Positions 36,231 through 45,208 of a DNA stretch of 64,000 nucleotides are shown here, piece by piece. Source of the stretch: Jatrophihabitans sp. GAS493 (GTDB lineage Bacteria > Actinomycetota > Actinomycetes > Mycobacteriales > Jatrophihabitantaceae); contig NZ_LT907982.1 of the NCBI RefSeq assembly GCF_900230215.1, positions 2,542,001 to 2,606,000 of the forward strand, read 5' to 3'. The notes under the pieces are model-generated. The model searched no databases. It saw only the letters and a list, made by a program, of their open reading frames with translations, and had not been told where the DNA came from. Within the stretch, counting starts at the first letter, position 1. The number at the start of each line of letters is the position of its first letter. The position numbers and the translations under genes are program-made.

Positions 36231-36434
36231 TCAGTTGACCTGGATGGCGTGGGTCGGGCAGTCGGCTTCGGCAAGTTTGGCGTTGGCCAGTTGCTCGGGG
36301 TCGGTGTCGTCGATCTCCTCACGTACGACCTGGCCGATCAGTTCGGCGTCGTCGAAGCGGAAGATTTCTGGGGCAGTCAGCGCGCAGTTGCCGAAGCCGG
36401 CGCAGACGTTGTCATCGAGGGTTACCTTCCTCAT
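36231..36434 (-). CDS. Ferredoxin, [3Fe-4S]-type, P450 partner
   Basis: The 67-residue protein begins MRKVTLDDNVCAGFGNCALTAPEIFRFDD with C11 and C17, and has a third Cys in DCPTHAI at position 59, the CX5C...CP pattern of single-cluster 3Fe-4S ferredoxins that feed actinobacterial P450s. Its ATG overlaps the upstream P450 stop by four bases, strong support for a functional pair. Confidence 0.95.
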   Translation of the reverse strand: MRKVTLDDNVCAGFGNCALTAPEIFRFDDAELIGQVVREEIDDTDPEQLANAKLAEADCPTHAIQVN

Positions 36435-37624
36435 TTAGCTTCCTCGAACTGCAACGGCAGGTGGGCTGGTCCGTAGTGCGCCCCGCCCTTCAGGGGCCCC
36501 CACGTGACTTCGCCGGCCGGCAGGAACCGCGGGAATTCACAGAGTGTTTCGAGCAGCACTTTCAGTTCAGCGCGGACGAGCGGGGCACCGAGGCACTGAT
36601 GGATACCCCAGCCGAAGGTGAGGTGGGCGCGGCTGGCACGGTCGGGATCGAACTCGTCAGGCCGGTCGAACTTCTCCGCGTCCCGGTTTGCCGATGCGTA
36701 GGCCACTAGAACCTGCGAGCCGGCCGGGATGAGCACACCGTCGACGACGACGTCCTTGCTGGTGCGCCGGCCGAATTGGTGAATCGGCGCACGGAGTCGT
36801 AGTACTTCCTCGACGTACTGCGGCGCGAGGCCAGGGTCGGCGCGTAGTTTGTCCTGCGATTCAAGGTCGTTCGCGAGTAGCCAGAACAGCGAGGATGCCG
36901 CGTTCAGGGTTGTCTCGTGCCCCGCGATCGCCAGGGACATCAGCATCCGCGCCGCGAGGTCGTCCGACACCGGCGCACCGTCGATGACGGTCGTATCGAG
37001 CAGTGCGTTGCTGTAGTCGCCGAGATCCTCGGCTCGGTGTCGAGCGACCTCGGCGTCCATGAGCGCCTTGATGCCGGCGTACGCATCGTCGAAGTCGGCG
37101 TCGTAGACCTGCGCCCACATCTCCTCCGTCGCCTTGTGCAGTCCCTCGATGGTGTCGTCGCTGAAGCCGGCCACCTGCGTCAGCGCGCGCAGTGGCAGCG
37201 GAAGTGAGATCGCTGAGACGACATCACCGCCGCCCTGCGCCACGAAGGCTTGCACAAGGTCGCGGGCGACGCCGCGCAAGAACGGCTCAAGTGCTCGTAC
37301 CCGGGTCGGCGTCACCGCCGCAGCCATGGGCTTGCGGTAGGACGTGTGTACCGGAGGGTCGAAGTCGATCGGGACGTCCCGACCCTCGCTCACCGTCGGG
37401 ATGCGATGCCCGAGGCCGCTGACGAAGGTGTCGTGATCGCGTAGCGCCGCCTTGACGTCGTCGTAGTGCGACAGGATGTAGAACCCGCCGTACCTCTGCG
37501 AGTAGGTGACGCGGCCAGTCGATTGCAGGTCGGCGTAGGCCTGCCACAGGTTGTCTTCGGTCAGCGCTTGGTCGTTGTGGTCGAAGTTCACCGGTACCGG
37601 CGTGGAGTGTGGACAGTCCGACAT
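36431..37624 (-). CDS. Cytochrome P450
   Basis: The 397-residue soluble bacterial P450 has the I-helix AGHETT (234-239), K-helix ExxR in EEVLR (272-276) and the heme-binding loop FGWGIHQCLGAP with proximal Cys344. Typical bacterial class I length. With the coupled ferredoxin it would hydroxylate an unknown small molecule using a separate reductase. It lies 34 bp downstream of a TetR gene, with a long palindrome between them. Confidence 0.96.
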   Translation of the reverse strand: MSDCPHSTPVPVNFDHNDQALTEDNLWQAYADLQSTGRVTYSQRYGGFYILSHYDDVKAALRDHDTFVSGLGHRIPTVSEGRDVPIDFDPPVHTSYRKPMAAAVTPTRVRALEPFLRGVARDLVQAFVAQGGGDVVSAISLPLPLRALTQVAGFSDDTIEGLHKATEEMWAQVYDADFDDAYAGIKALMDAEVARHRAEDLGDYSNALLDTTVIDGAPVSDDLAARMLMSLAIAGHETTLNAASSLFWLLANDLESQDKLRADPGLAPQYVEEVLRLRAPIHQFGRRTSKDVVVDGVLIPAGSQVLVAYASANRDAEKFDRPDEFDPDRASRAHLTFGWGIHQCLGAPLVRAELKVLLETLCEFPRFLPAGEVTWGPLKGGAHYGPAHLPLQFEEAK

Positions 37625-37631
37625 GCAAGGG

Positions 37632-37664
37632 AGCCTAGACGAGACGGTCCGTCTTGTCTAGGCT
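37632..37664 (-). promoter_or_regulatory. Long palindrome between tetR and the P450 gene
   Basis: Arms 37632-37647 and 37649-37664 are 16 bp each with one mismatch around a single T; the core is AGACGGTCCGTCT. It lies eight bases upstream of the P450 start and overlaps the tetR stop. A related sequence ACGGGTCCGTCCTGGCCTAG is found before tetR at 38247-38266, so this is a likely TetR operator, although it could also fold as a terminator. Confidence 0.65.
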
Positions 37665-38227
37665 TGAATTGCCGGCATCAACAGGTTTATGACAGCGTCT
37701 GTCTGCGCGTCGTCGATCGGCTGAGTCTGTAGCAGGAACCGGTAATAAAGCGGCGCATAGAGCATCTCGATGACCTGGTCGAGGTCGACGTCGGCGCGGA
37801 TAACGCCGTCCTTAAGTGCGGCCTCAAGTCGGGCGTGGCAGGCCTCGACACGAGGTCGGATCAGTGTCCGCTGAATCTGGGTCGCGACCTCAGGGTCGCT
37901 CTGCGCCGCTGCGATCAGGGCCCGGTAGGCGATCATGTCCTTGCTGGACAGCCGATTCCCGACGGTGCGCAGGTGCGCGCGCAGGTCGGCGCGCAGGTCG
38001 GCGGTGTCAGGCACTGCGGTAGCCGGTGTTGCCCGTTCCAGCAACGCTTCGAGTAGCACGGCCGCTTTGGACGGCCACCAGCGGTAGATCGTCTGCTTAC
38101 CGACGCCGGCCCGCCGAGCGATGCCCTCGATCGTCAGCGAGGAGTAACCGACCTCGATCGCCAGGTCGAGGGCAGCAGTGAGGATCTCGGTGCGGGACCG
38201 CTCACTGCGTCGTTCGGCGCTGGGCAT
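37658..38227 (-). CDS. TetR-family repressor of the P450 cluster
   Basis: The 189-residue protein has the TetR HTH (EILTAALDLAIEVGYSSLTIEGIARRAGVGKQTIYRWWPSKAAVLLEALLER) and a TetR_C_11-like ligand domain (MIAYRALIAAAQSDPEVATQIQRTLIRPRV...APLYYRFLLQTQPID). It precedes the P450-ferredoxin genes on the same strand and has candidate operator sequences on both sides. Confidence 0.92.
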   Translation of the reverse strand: MPSAERRSERSRTEILTAALDLAIEVGYSSLTIEGIARRAGVGKQTIYRWWPSKAAVLLEALLERATPATAVPDTADLRADLRAHLRTVGNRLSSKDMIAYRALIAAAQSDPEVATQIQRTLIRPRVEACHARLEAALKDGVIRADVDLDQVIEMLYAPLYYRFLLQTQPIDDAQTDAVINLLMPAIQA

Positions 38228-38246
38228 CCTCAGACGATATCGCCCA

Positions 38247-38266
38247 ACGGGTCCGTCCTGGCCTAG
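38247..38266 (-). promoter_or_regulatory. Candidate TetR site upstream of tetR
   Basis: ACGGGTCCGTCCTGGCCTAG resembles one arm of the palindrome in front of the P450 gene (ACGGTCCGTCTTGTCTAG). It lies about 20 bases upstream of the tetR start. Confidence 0.4.
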
Positions 38267-38490
38267 CCGGCTGATCTACCCGAACATGTCCCTCATCCAG
38301 CGTCGCAATCGACGCGTGGCGACCGGATCATGGCGAAGCGAGTCCCCTTACTGAGGTGAGATTCTGTTTGCGATAGGGGTCAAAACGCCTGGTGTTGACA
38401 GGGATATCGGCATGACCGGCTGAGTACCAGCGCTGGCTAGCGCGTAGTGCAGCCCTGTCTGTCGACTGCTTCGGCAACTATCGTCGGGGT

Positions 38491-39015
38491 ATGAAGATCA
38501 CAAACATCGGCGCGGGTGACGGGCTCGAACCGTTGCGGTGGGAAGCAGTGCAGGAACGCCTGAACGCCGGTCAGCCTCCGGCCGTCGGGGCTCCCAACCA
38601 GCGCACGACCTGGCTCACCACAGTGAACGCGGACGGCAGTCCTCATGTCACAGCAGTTGGTGCGCTGTGGCTTGATGGCGCGTTCTGGTTCCAGACCGGC
38701 GCCGCTACCAGCAAGGCACGCAATGTCGCTCGCGACCCGAGGTGCGCGATCTCGACCTCGATCCTTGAGATGGACGTGGTGGTCGAGGGCAGCGCTGAGC
38801 GAGTTACCGACGCTGCGACCGTCGCTCGGCTGGCCCATGCGTGGGCCGATCAGGGCTGGCCGGTGGAGCCCGACGTTGAAGGCACCGGCCTTACAGCGCC
38901 ATTCAATGCACCCGGACTTGGGCCCGCACCTTGGCAGATCTATCGGATAGCGCCGCGTTCCTTGACCGCCGTTCTCGGCATCGAACCCGGTGGCTCTACC
39001 CGCTTCGACCTGTGA
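38491..39015 (+). CDS. Pyridoxamine 5'-phosphate oxidase-like (FMN/F420-binding) protein
   Basis: The 174-residue split-barrel protein contains TTWLTTVNADGSPHVTAVGALWLDGAFWFQTGAATSKARNVARDPRCAISTSILEMDVVVEGSAERVTD, the usual PPOX-class nucleotide-binding pattern. The C-terminal WQIYRIAPRSLTAVLG is also typical. Many actinobacterial members use F420 rather than FMN; the cofactor cannot be decided here. Confidence 0.88.
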   Translation: MKITNIGAGDGLEPLRWEAVQERLNAGQPPAVGAPNQRTTWLTTVNADGSPHVTAVGALWLDGAFWFQTGAATSKARNVARDPRCAISTSILEMDVVVEGSAERVTDAATVARLAHAWADQGWPVEPDVEGTGLTAPFNAPGLGPAPWQIYRIAPRSLTAVLGIEPGGSTRFDL

Positions 39016-39396
39016 CGCGATCAGGAGTCGGCGCGGCCGCCGAGCGATACGGCGAATGACCGGACGGTATGCCGCCGGGCTTGTCCGGCCGAGCGGGCTG
39101 GATTAGCCGTTGCCGGATGTACCTCGCGCGCGACAAGCCAGACGTGTCGGGTGTGCGATCTGCGCGGCCGGGCGCTGGGCCGGTTCGCGCCCGTTCGGAC
39201 ACGCACGCCTTGCATCAATTCCGGGTGTTCCGGGCTGTCGAGCGGCGCTTGCTCTGGTTACGATTCGTCCACACGTGGTTGGGAGGAGCAGCGATGCTTC
39301 GCACCCGCGCCGCATCGGCCGCGGCCCCGGTCCGCCTGACGGCTGGTCGGACCATCGACGAGGCCTCAAGGACGAGGAGTCTGTAAGAATCCGTTG
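39016..39396. other. Intergenic region without recognised gene
   Basis: Overlapping short open frames on both strands look like high-GC background. No hairpin or promoter stands out. Confidence 0.5.
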
Positions 39397-39969
39397 ATGG
39401 CTGAGGCGACGAGGTGGCAGGGTCTCTTCGCCGATCTCGAAGCCCAGGCCGACGCGTTGGCCGCGGCTCACCGCGCGGCCGAGGTTGAGGATCAGGTCCG
39501 GATCGAGGTCGGTCGGCTCCGACTGATCGACCGTCTCCGCCCGGCGGACGGAGGCACCATTCGGTTGATGTACCCCGGCGCGGTGGTTGTCAGCGGCGAG
39601 TTGCTGCGCGTCGGTCCGGATTGGCTCCTGCTTGACGAGGGTTCGGGCCGAGATGCGCTCGCGTTGCTCACCCCGCTGCTGAGCATCGGCGGTCTGGGTC
39701 GCCTGGCCGCGGTTCCCGACACCGAATCGATCGTCGAGTCTCGGTTGGGGTTGGCCCACGCATTGCGGGGGATTGCCCGCGATCGTTCGGCTGTCCGCAT
39801 AGAACTGATCGACGGCTCAACGCTGGATGGCACCGTCGATCGGGTGGGACGGGACTTTCTCGAACTGGCCACGCATGCCCCCGGTGAACTTCGCCGACGC
39901 AGCGAGGTGCGTGAGGTGCTGGCGGTGCCCTTCTCGGCCGTCGCCGTCCTGCGACGTGCCTCAGGCTGA
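39397..39969 (+). CDS. Conserved hypothetical actinobacterial protein
   Basis: The 190-residue protein starts MAEATRWQGLFADLEAQADALAAAHRAAEVEDQVRIEVGRLRLIDRL with an N-terminal helix. Beta-rich repeated segments follow (VVVSGELLRVGPDWLLLDEG and RIELIDGSTLDGTVDRVGRDFLELATHA), which look like two Sm-like or PRC-type small barrels. Similar proteins occur near the HTH/excisionase-like gene that follows. Function unknown. Confidence 0.75.
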   Translation: MAEATRWQGLFADLEAQADALAAAHRAAEVEDQVRIEVGRLRLIDRLRPADGGTIRLMYPGAVVVSGELLRVGPDWLLLDEGSGRDALALLTPLLSIGGLGRLAAVPDTESIVESRLGLAHALRGIARDRSAVRIELIDGSTLDGTVDRVGRDFLELATHAPGELRRRSEVREVLAVPFSAVAVLRRASG

Positions 39970-40046
39970 CATCTCATCGGTCGGATGGAGCGCCGGTACT
40001 CAGGCTCTCGTCTCGGTGGCATAGCGGCTCAGACCACTTGGGCGGG

Positions 40047-40283
40047 TCAGCTGAGCTCGGGCTCGCTCTCGGTCAGCGGGTGCTGCTCCACAAATTTGCG
40101 GGTCTCGTCGTACATCCGCTCTATGTACTCCTCGAGCTTGACCCGCTCGACCCGCCACTGACCGCGGCCGCCGATCTTGATGGCATCCAACTCGCTGTTA
40201 CGTACCAGCGCATAGGTCTGTGACGCCGAGATGTTCAGGATCTCAGCGACATCAGGCAGCGTGAGGAACCGATCGGATGCCAT
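40047..40283 (-). CDS. Excisionase-type helix-turn-helix protein
   Basis: The 78-residue protein reads FLTLPDVAEILNISASQTYALVRNSELDAIKIGGRGQWRVERVKLEEYIERMYDETRKF, the HTH_17/MerR-like winged fold of Xis and BldC-type proteins. It stands alone, convergent with the preceding gene and divergent from the CpaB-like gene, and is a chromosomal regulator rather than phage excisionase since no integrase is nearby. Confidence 0.9.
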   Translation of the reverse strand: MASDRFLTLPDVAEILNISASQTYALVRNSELDAIKIGGRGQWRVERVKLEEYIERMYDETRKFVEQHPLTESEPELS

Positions 40284-40412
40284 GCTCAGAGCTCATTTCG
40301 GGTCAGAATCGGATGTTTGCCTTCACCCAGTGTGACATCTGCGTGATCACAGACAATGACGTTATCCACAGTTTCTATGATGATGTTTTCTTCGTCTTGG
40401 CTGTACTGCAGC

Positions 40413-41093
40413 ATGTTGGGCGTGACTACACAATCTCCCGCGCCACGCCGGGTGAAGACTCCGCGCTGGCTGGACCTGCGGCTCATCGCCGGCGTCGTGC
40501 TGGTTCTCGCCAGCGTTGCGATCGGAGCCACCGTGGTCGCCTCAGCCGACTCGACCGTGCGAATGTGGCAGTCGTCGCGCAACCTCTCGGCCGGTGCTGT
40601 GCTGAGCGCCTCCGACCTCTCCTCGGTGCGGGTACATCTCGCGGCAGGATCTGGGGCCTACCTCCTCGCGACGACGCCCGTCGTGGGCCAGGTCCTGGTG
40701 CGGGACGTCAGCGCCGGGGAGCTGATACCGCGCTCGGCGATCGGGACGACCGCAGCAACCACCACGGTCACGGTTCCGCTGCAGGCCGGCGAAGCGCCGA
40801 AGCTGAGCCGTGGCGAACGCCTGCAGCTTTGGATCTCCACCAAGTCCTGCCCGGCCACCGTGGTGCTCAGCGACGTGACGGTGCAGGACGTGCAGTCCAC
40901 CGGCGGGGGACTGGCGGCCGACGGCGGGCAGAGCGCCGTAGTACGGGTACCGCCGGCATTGGCGCAGCGGGTCGTCACTGCGCTCGGCATCTCCGACGCC
41001 ACCCTCCGCGCCGGGGTTGTCACCGGCCGAAGCCAGCCAGACAGCAATGAATCATTGCCTGATCTCACCAACTGCGGTGGGACCGATTCGTGA
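40413..41093 (+). CDS. SAF-domain membrane protein (CpaB/RcpC-like)
   Basis: The 226-residue protein (ATG 40413; GTG 40422 possible) has one N-terminal transmembrane helix (LRLIAGVVLVLASVAIGATVVAS) followed by an SAF domain (WQSSRNLSAGAVLSASDLSSVRVHL...VVGQVLVRDVSAGELIPRSAIG). SAF proteins act in Flp/Tad pilus assembly, but no secretin or other Tad genes apart from the CpaE-like neighbour are seen. It overlaps the next gene by four bases. Confidence 0.85.
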   Translation: MLGVTTQSPAPRRVKTPRWLDLRLIAGVVLVLASVAIGATVVASADSTVRMWQSSRNLSAGAVLSASDLSSVRVHLAAGSGAYLLATTPVVGQVLVRDVSAGELIPRSAIGTTAATTTVTVPLQAGEAPKLSRGERLQLWISTKSCPATVVLSDVTVQDVQSTGGGLAADGGQSAVVRVPPALAQRVVTALGISDATLRAGVVTGRSQPDSNESLPDLTNCGGTDS

Positions 41094-42382
41094 AGACACC
41101 GGTTCTCACCGCCGCTGACGGAGCCGAATGGGAGGCCGGCCTGGTCGTCGCGCTGGACCGCGGCGATCATGACGTCAGCGTCGTGCGGCGCTGTGTCGAC
41201 ATCGTCGACCTGCTCGCGGTGGCCACCACCGGGCAGGCGCGCGCCGCCCTCGTAGCGGCCGGGCTACGACGGCTCGATGCGGACGCGGTCGACCGCCTCG
41301 CCGCAGCCGAGGTCGCTGTTGTTGGCGTGGTCCGGCGGGGTGACGATGCCGCCCAGGAGCGGCTCTCGGCGATCGGTGTGGCCTTTGTCGTGCCCGACGA
41401 TGCCGACGCCGCGGTGGTCGCCGCCGTCATCGGTGACGCGATCGCGGCCCGGGAGGGTGGACTGCGGGCACCCCGAAGCTTCGGCGATCCGACGGCGGCG
41501 ACGTCGATGGCTATCCCGCCGACGCTCGGTGCGACCCCGGTTCAGCTGCCCACCCAGCGCGGCTCGGTGATTGCGGTCTGGGGACCGACGGGGGCGCCCG
41601 GGCGCACGACCGTCTCGGTGCTGGTCGCAGACGAGCTGTCCCGCCTCACCCGTTCCAGCTTGCTGATCGATGCCGATGTCTACGGCGGGGTGGTCGCCTC
41701 GGTGCTCGGTCTCTTGGATGAATCACCAGGGTTTGCCGCCGCCTGCCGACAGGCCGGGTCGGCCCGGATGGACGCGACCGCGCTGGCCGCCCTCGCCTGG
41801 CAGCTGAGCCCGACCCTGCGAGTGCTGACCGGTCTGCCCCGGGCGGAGCGGTGGCCGGAGCTACGCCCGGCCGGTGTGGAGGCGGTGCTGGAAGCCGCAC
41901 GTTCGCTGGCCGACTTCACCGTCGTCGACTGCGGCTTCAACCTCGAATCGGACGAAGAACTCTCCTTCGACACCGTTGCCCCGAGGCGCAATGGCGCCAC
42001 GCTCGCCGTCCTCGACCGCGCAGACGTCATCCTTGCGGTCGGCTCGGCTGATCCCATCGGCATGCAGCGCCTGGTGCGGGGGCTGGCCGAGTTGCGCGAC
42101 GCGGAGGTGGAGGCACCGGTCTGGGTGGTGCTCAACCGGGTCCGCAGCAGCGCCGTCCCCGGCGACGTCGAGGTCGAACTGACGAAGGCGCTGGAGCGCT
42201 TCGCCGGGCGGCGGCCGGCCGCCCTGCTGCCGATGGACCTGGAGCCTCTCGATGCGGCCCTGCGGGTCGGGAAGGCCCTCGGCGACATTCGTCCCCGGAG
42301 CCCCCTCCGACTGGCGGCGGCGGAGTTGGCGTCGGCTCTCGCCGGTGTCGATCAGCCCGTCCGCCGCCGTTCGCGGGGCTGA
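41090..42382 (+). CDS. CpaE/TadZ-like P-loop ATPase
   Basis: The 430-residue protein has an atypical receiver-like N-terminal half and a MinD/ParA-type ATPase domain with the deviant Walker A WGPTGAPGRTTVSVLVADEL, SLLIDADVYGGVVASVLGLLDESPGFAAACRQ and DFTVVDCGFNLESDE. CpaE/TadZ proteins position pilus or secretion machinery at the pole. It forms a two-gene unit with the SAF protein. Confidence 0.85.
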   Translation: MKTPVLTAADGAEWEAGLVVALDRGDHDVSVVRRCVDIVDLLAVATTGQARAALVAAGLRRLDADAVDRLAAAEVAVVGVVRRGDDAAQERLSAIGVAFVVPDDADAAVVAAVIGDAIAAREGGLRAPRSFGDPTAATSMAIPPTLGATPVQLPTQRGSVIAVWGPTGAPGRTTVSVLVADELSRLTRSSLLIDADVYGGVVASVLGLLDESPGFAAACRQAGSARMDATALAALAWQLSPTLRVLTGLPRAERWPELRPAGVEAVLEAARSLADFTVVDCGFNLESDEELSFDTVAPRRNGATLAVLDRADVILAVGSADPIGMQRLVRGLAELRDAEVEAPVWVVLNRVRSSAVPGDVEVELTKALERFAGRRPAALLPMDLEPLDAALRVGKALGDIRPRSPLRLAAAELASALAGVDQPVRRRSRG

Positions 42383-42463
42383 GCGGGCCGAACGGATCGG
42401 ACGAACCGGCTCGGCTTCGGCGGGGCGTGCAGAACTGTCGTAGCGAAGTGGGAGAGTGAGGGT

Positions 42464-43588
42464 GTGAGTTCTCAGGTGCTGCTGGCGGTCGACGGCAACT
42501 CTCTGCTGCATCGCAGTTACCACGCCCTGGCCTCCTCCGGTCTGCGCACCAGCGACGGCCGTGCCATGTGGGCCGTCCGTGGCCTGGTATCGCAGCTGGT
42601 AGCCGCGGTCGAGCGGATCGAACCGGACGCCGTCGTCATCGGGTTCGACGATCCGCAGGCCAGCCTCCGCCGGGATCGGTGGCCGCAGTACAAGGCTCAG
42701 CGGTCAGAGAAGCCACCGACGCTTGAGCAGCAGTTGATGCTCGCCGTCGAACTGCTCTCCGGGATGGGCATCGAGGTGATCGTGCCGCCCGGCCTCGAGG
42801 CCGACGACGTCCTCGCCTCCGCGGCCCGGCACGCGACCGCGGCCGCTGCCCACACCGTCGTGATGACCTCGGACCGAGACTCGTTCGCCCTCATCAATGA
42901 GACAACCTCCGTGCTGCGCATCATCAACGGCGGTGTTGAAGCGTCGCCGATGCTCAACGCGCAGCGCCTGATGCTGCTGCTCGGCATCACTCCGGCTCAA
43001 TACCGCGACTACGCCGCGATGCGGGGCGACGCCTCGGACAACCTGGTCGGCGTGCACGGGATCGGCGCCAAGACCGCCGCCAAACTCCTCACCGCCCTCG
43101 GTACGGCGCGCAATGCCTTTGATGATCTCGATGCCGGGGGTTCCCGAGTGATCGCCGCGATCGGCAAGGCCGCCGCTGCCCGGCTCGGGACGCCGGAAGC
43201 CCGGGCAGCCTGGGAACTCAACTGCGCGGTGATGGCGATGCACACCTCGGTGCCGCTGGAGGTCGACCTCGCCCAGGGCTGCGGGGCCGGACGCGGTCGC
43301 CTGCCGCTGGCGGCCGACTCGCTGCGTCCGGCCTTCGAGACGCTCCAACTCACCTGGACGCTGCCGAAGGCCCTGCGCCTGCTGGCCGGCGAACAGGGCG
43401 AGTCGGCACCTGTGCCCGTCCCCGCCTACACCTCCTACGACGGAGCCTTCGCGACCGACCGCGGTGAGCGATTCGTTCGAGACGCGGGCCGTCGTGACCC
43501 GGGCTATCGCTCGGGATCGGGTTTCCGGAAGCCGTTCGCGCCGCTACACCGTAAGACCGCCAACAGTGACCAGCTCTCGCTCTTCTAG
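42464..43588 (+). CDS. 5'-3' exonuclease with C-terminal sliding-clamp motif
   Basis: From GTG 42464 the 374-residue protein is a PIN/FEN-type nuclease like the N-terminal domain of DNA polymerase I: LAVDGNSLLHRSYHAL (D10), GFDDPQASLRRDRWPQYKAQR, GLEADDVLASAA, MTSDRDSFALI, and the H3TH segment MRGDASDNLVGVHGIGAKTAAKLL. There is no polymerase domain. After a Gly/Arg-rich tail the protein ends NSDQLSLF, an exact QL(S/D)LF beta-clamp-binding motif. A role in flap or primer removal at the replication fork is likely. Confidence 0.93.
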   Translation: MSSQVLLAVDGNSLLHRSYHALASSGLRTSDGRAMWAVRGLVSQLVAAVERIEPDAVVIGFDDPQASLRRDRWPQYKAQRSEKPPTLEQQLMLAVELLSGMGIEVIVPPGLEADDVLASAARHATAAAAHTVVMTSDRDSFALINETTSVLRIINGGVEASPMLNAQRLMLLLGITPAQYRDYAAMRGDASDNLVGVHGIGAKTAAKLLTALGTARNAFDDLDAGGSRVIAAIGKAAAARLGTPEARAAWELNCAVMAMHTSVPLEVDLAQGCGAGRGRLPLAADSLRPAFETLQLTWTLPKALRLLAGEQGESAPVPVPAYTSYDGAFATDRGERFVRDAGRRDPGYRSGSGFRKPFAPLHRKTANSDQLSLF

Positions 43589-43750
43589 CGGCATGTCGAC
43601 CGTCCGGTGGATGCGTTCGGCCCGAGCATGCGAACATGACGTATTGGTGTAATCCCGCCCACCATCGCGGTCTATCGGCCACGACGGCGGGTACGACTGA
43701 GCCCATAGCGTGGCCGCCACGCCCATCGGCCCAAAGGAGACTTCGACGCG

Positions 43751-45208
43751 ATGACTGACCGGCTCTCCTCCCTGGACGTCTCCTTCCTGTATCTGGAGGG
43801 ACGCACCACGCCGATGCACGTCGGCGGGCTGGCCATCTTCGACCCGCCGGCTGACGGGTTCGACTACGAGCAGCTGGTGACGCTGCTCGAGGAACGAATC
43901 TCGCTGGTCCCGCGCTATCGCCAGAAGGTGCGCTTCATTCCCGGCCGCATCGCGAACCCGGTCTGGCTCGACGACCCGGACTTCGACATCACCTATCACG
44001 TTCGCCGTTCAGCCCTACCGCGCCCAGGCTCCGACGACCAGCTCCGCGAGTTCTGCGCCCGCATCCAATCCCGTCCGCTCGACCGCAGCCGCCCCCTCTG
44101 GGAGATGTACCTGGTCGAGGGGCTCTCCGGTGGACGCGTTGCGATCATCACCAAGACCCATCACGCCGTGGTCGACGGAATCAGTGCGATCGACATCGGC
44201 CAGGTCATCCTCGACGCGTCACCAGTGCCCCGGGAGGTTCCGGAGGATCTCTGGATGCCCGAGCCCGAACCGTCCTCGACCCAGCTGGTGGTGGAGGCGG
44301 TAAACGAGATCGTTCGCCGTCCCGGCGCCGTCGTCGACACCGTGCGCCTCGGGGTGAACGACCTTCGTTCCACGGCCGGCCGGGTGGTCGGTGCCATCGG
44401 GAGCATCGCTACGGCGGCCAAGGTTGCCATTCGTCCGGCCCCGCCCAGCCCGCTCAACACCGGCATCGGAGAGCAGCGCCGCTACGGCACCGCCGCCACC
44501 TCGCTCGAGGACTACAAGCTGGTCCGCAAACAGCACGGCGGAACCATCAACGATGTCGTGCTGGCCACCGTCGCCGGGGCCCTTCGGGGCTGGCTCCTCT
44601 TCCGCGGTGAGTCGGTCACCCCGGCCACCACGATCCGCGCGATGGTTCCGGTCAGCGTCCGAACCGACGCCGACCTGGACAGCGCGCTGGGAAACAAGGT
44701 GTCGGCGTTCTTCGTCGACCTGCCGATCGGCGAGGCCAGCCCGTTGATGCGGCTGGCCCAGGTCAGCTACGCGATGCAGGCGCACAGCGAGTCGGGGCAG
44801 TCGGTGGGCGCCGACTCCATCGTTGCGCTCTCCGGTTTCGCTCCGCCCACGCTGCACGCGATGGGAGCCCGGGCGGCGAACGGATTCACCCGCCGCCTCT
44901 TCAATCTCGTCGTGACCAATGTGCCCGGCCCGCAGTTCCCGCTGTACGCGGCCGGGGCCAAGATGACGCAGATGTATCCGATCCTGCCGTTGGCCACTGG
45001 CCAGGCGGTGTCGGTCGGCCTCACCTCCTACAACGGCGGCGTCTACTACGGCCTGAACGCCGACCGCGACTCGATGCCCGATGTCGATGTGCTGGCCACG
45101 CTCATCGAGGAGTCGCTCGAAGAGTTGGTAGCCGCCAGCCAGGCCCCGAAGACGCCCGCCGCCCGCACCGGGCGGGCGGCGAAGAAGAGCGGCAGCGTCG
45201 CCCGATGA
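43751..45208 (+). CDS. Wax ester synthase/diacylglycerol acyltransferase
   Basis: The 485-residue protein begins MTDRLSSLDVSFLYLEGRTTPMHVGGLAIFDPP and has the catalytic H137H138AVVDG143 motif (HHxxxDG). Later conserved parts are TINDVVLATVAGALRGWLLFRGE, VPVSVRTD and NLVVTNVPGPQFPLYAAGA. It makes storage lipids (triacylglycerol or wax esters) from acyl-CoA. It overlaps the following patatin gene by four bases, suggesting lipid storage and turnover in one operon. Confidence 0.95.
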   Translation: MTDRLSSLDVSFLYLEGRTTPMHVGGLAIFDPPADGFDYEQLVTLLEERISLVPRYRQKVRFIPGRIANPVWLDDPDFDITYHVRRSALPRPGSDDQLREFCARIQSRPLDRSRPLWEMYLVEGLSGGRVAIITKTHHAVVDGISAIDIGQVILDASPVPREVPEDLWMPEPEPSSTQLVVEAVNEIVRRPGAVVDTVRLGVNDLRSTAGRVVGAIGSIATAAKVAIRPAPPSPLNTGIGEQRRYGTAATSLEDYKLVRKQHGGTINDVVLATVAGALRGWLLFRGESVTPATTIRAMVPVSVRTDADLDSALGNKVSAFFVDLPIGEASPLMRLAQVSYAMQAHSESGQSVGADSIVALSGFAPPTLHAMGARAANGFTRRLFNLVVTNVPGPQFPLYAAGAKMTQMYPILPLATGQAVSVGLTSYNGGVYYGLNADRDSMPDVDVLATLIEESLEELVAASQAPKTPAARTGRAAKKSGSVAR

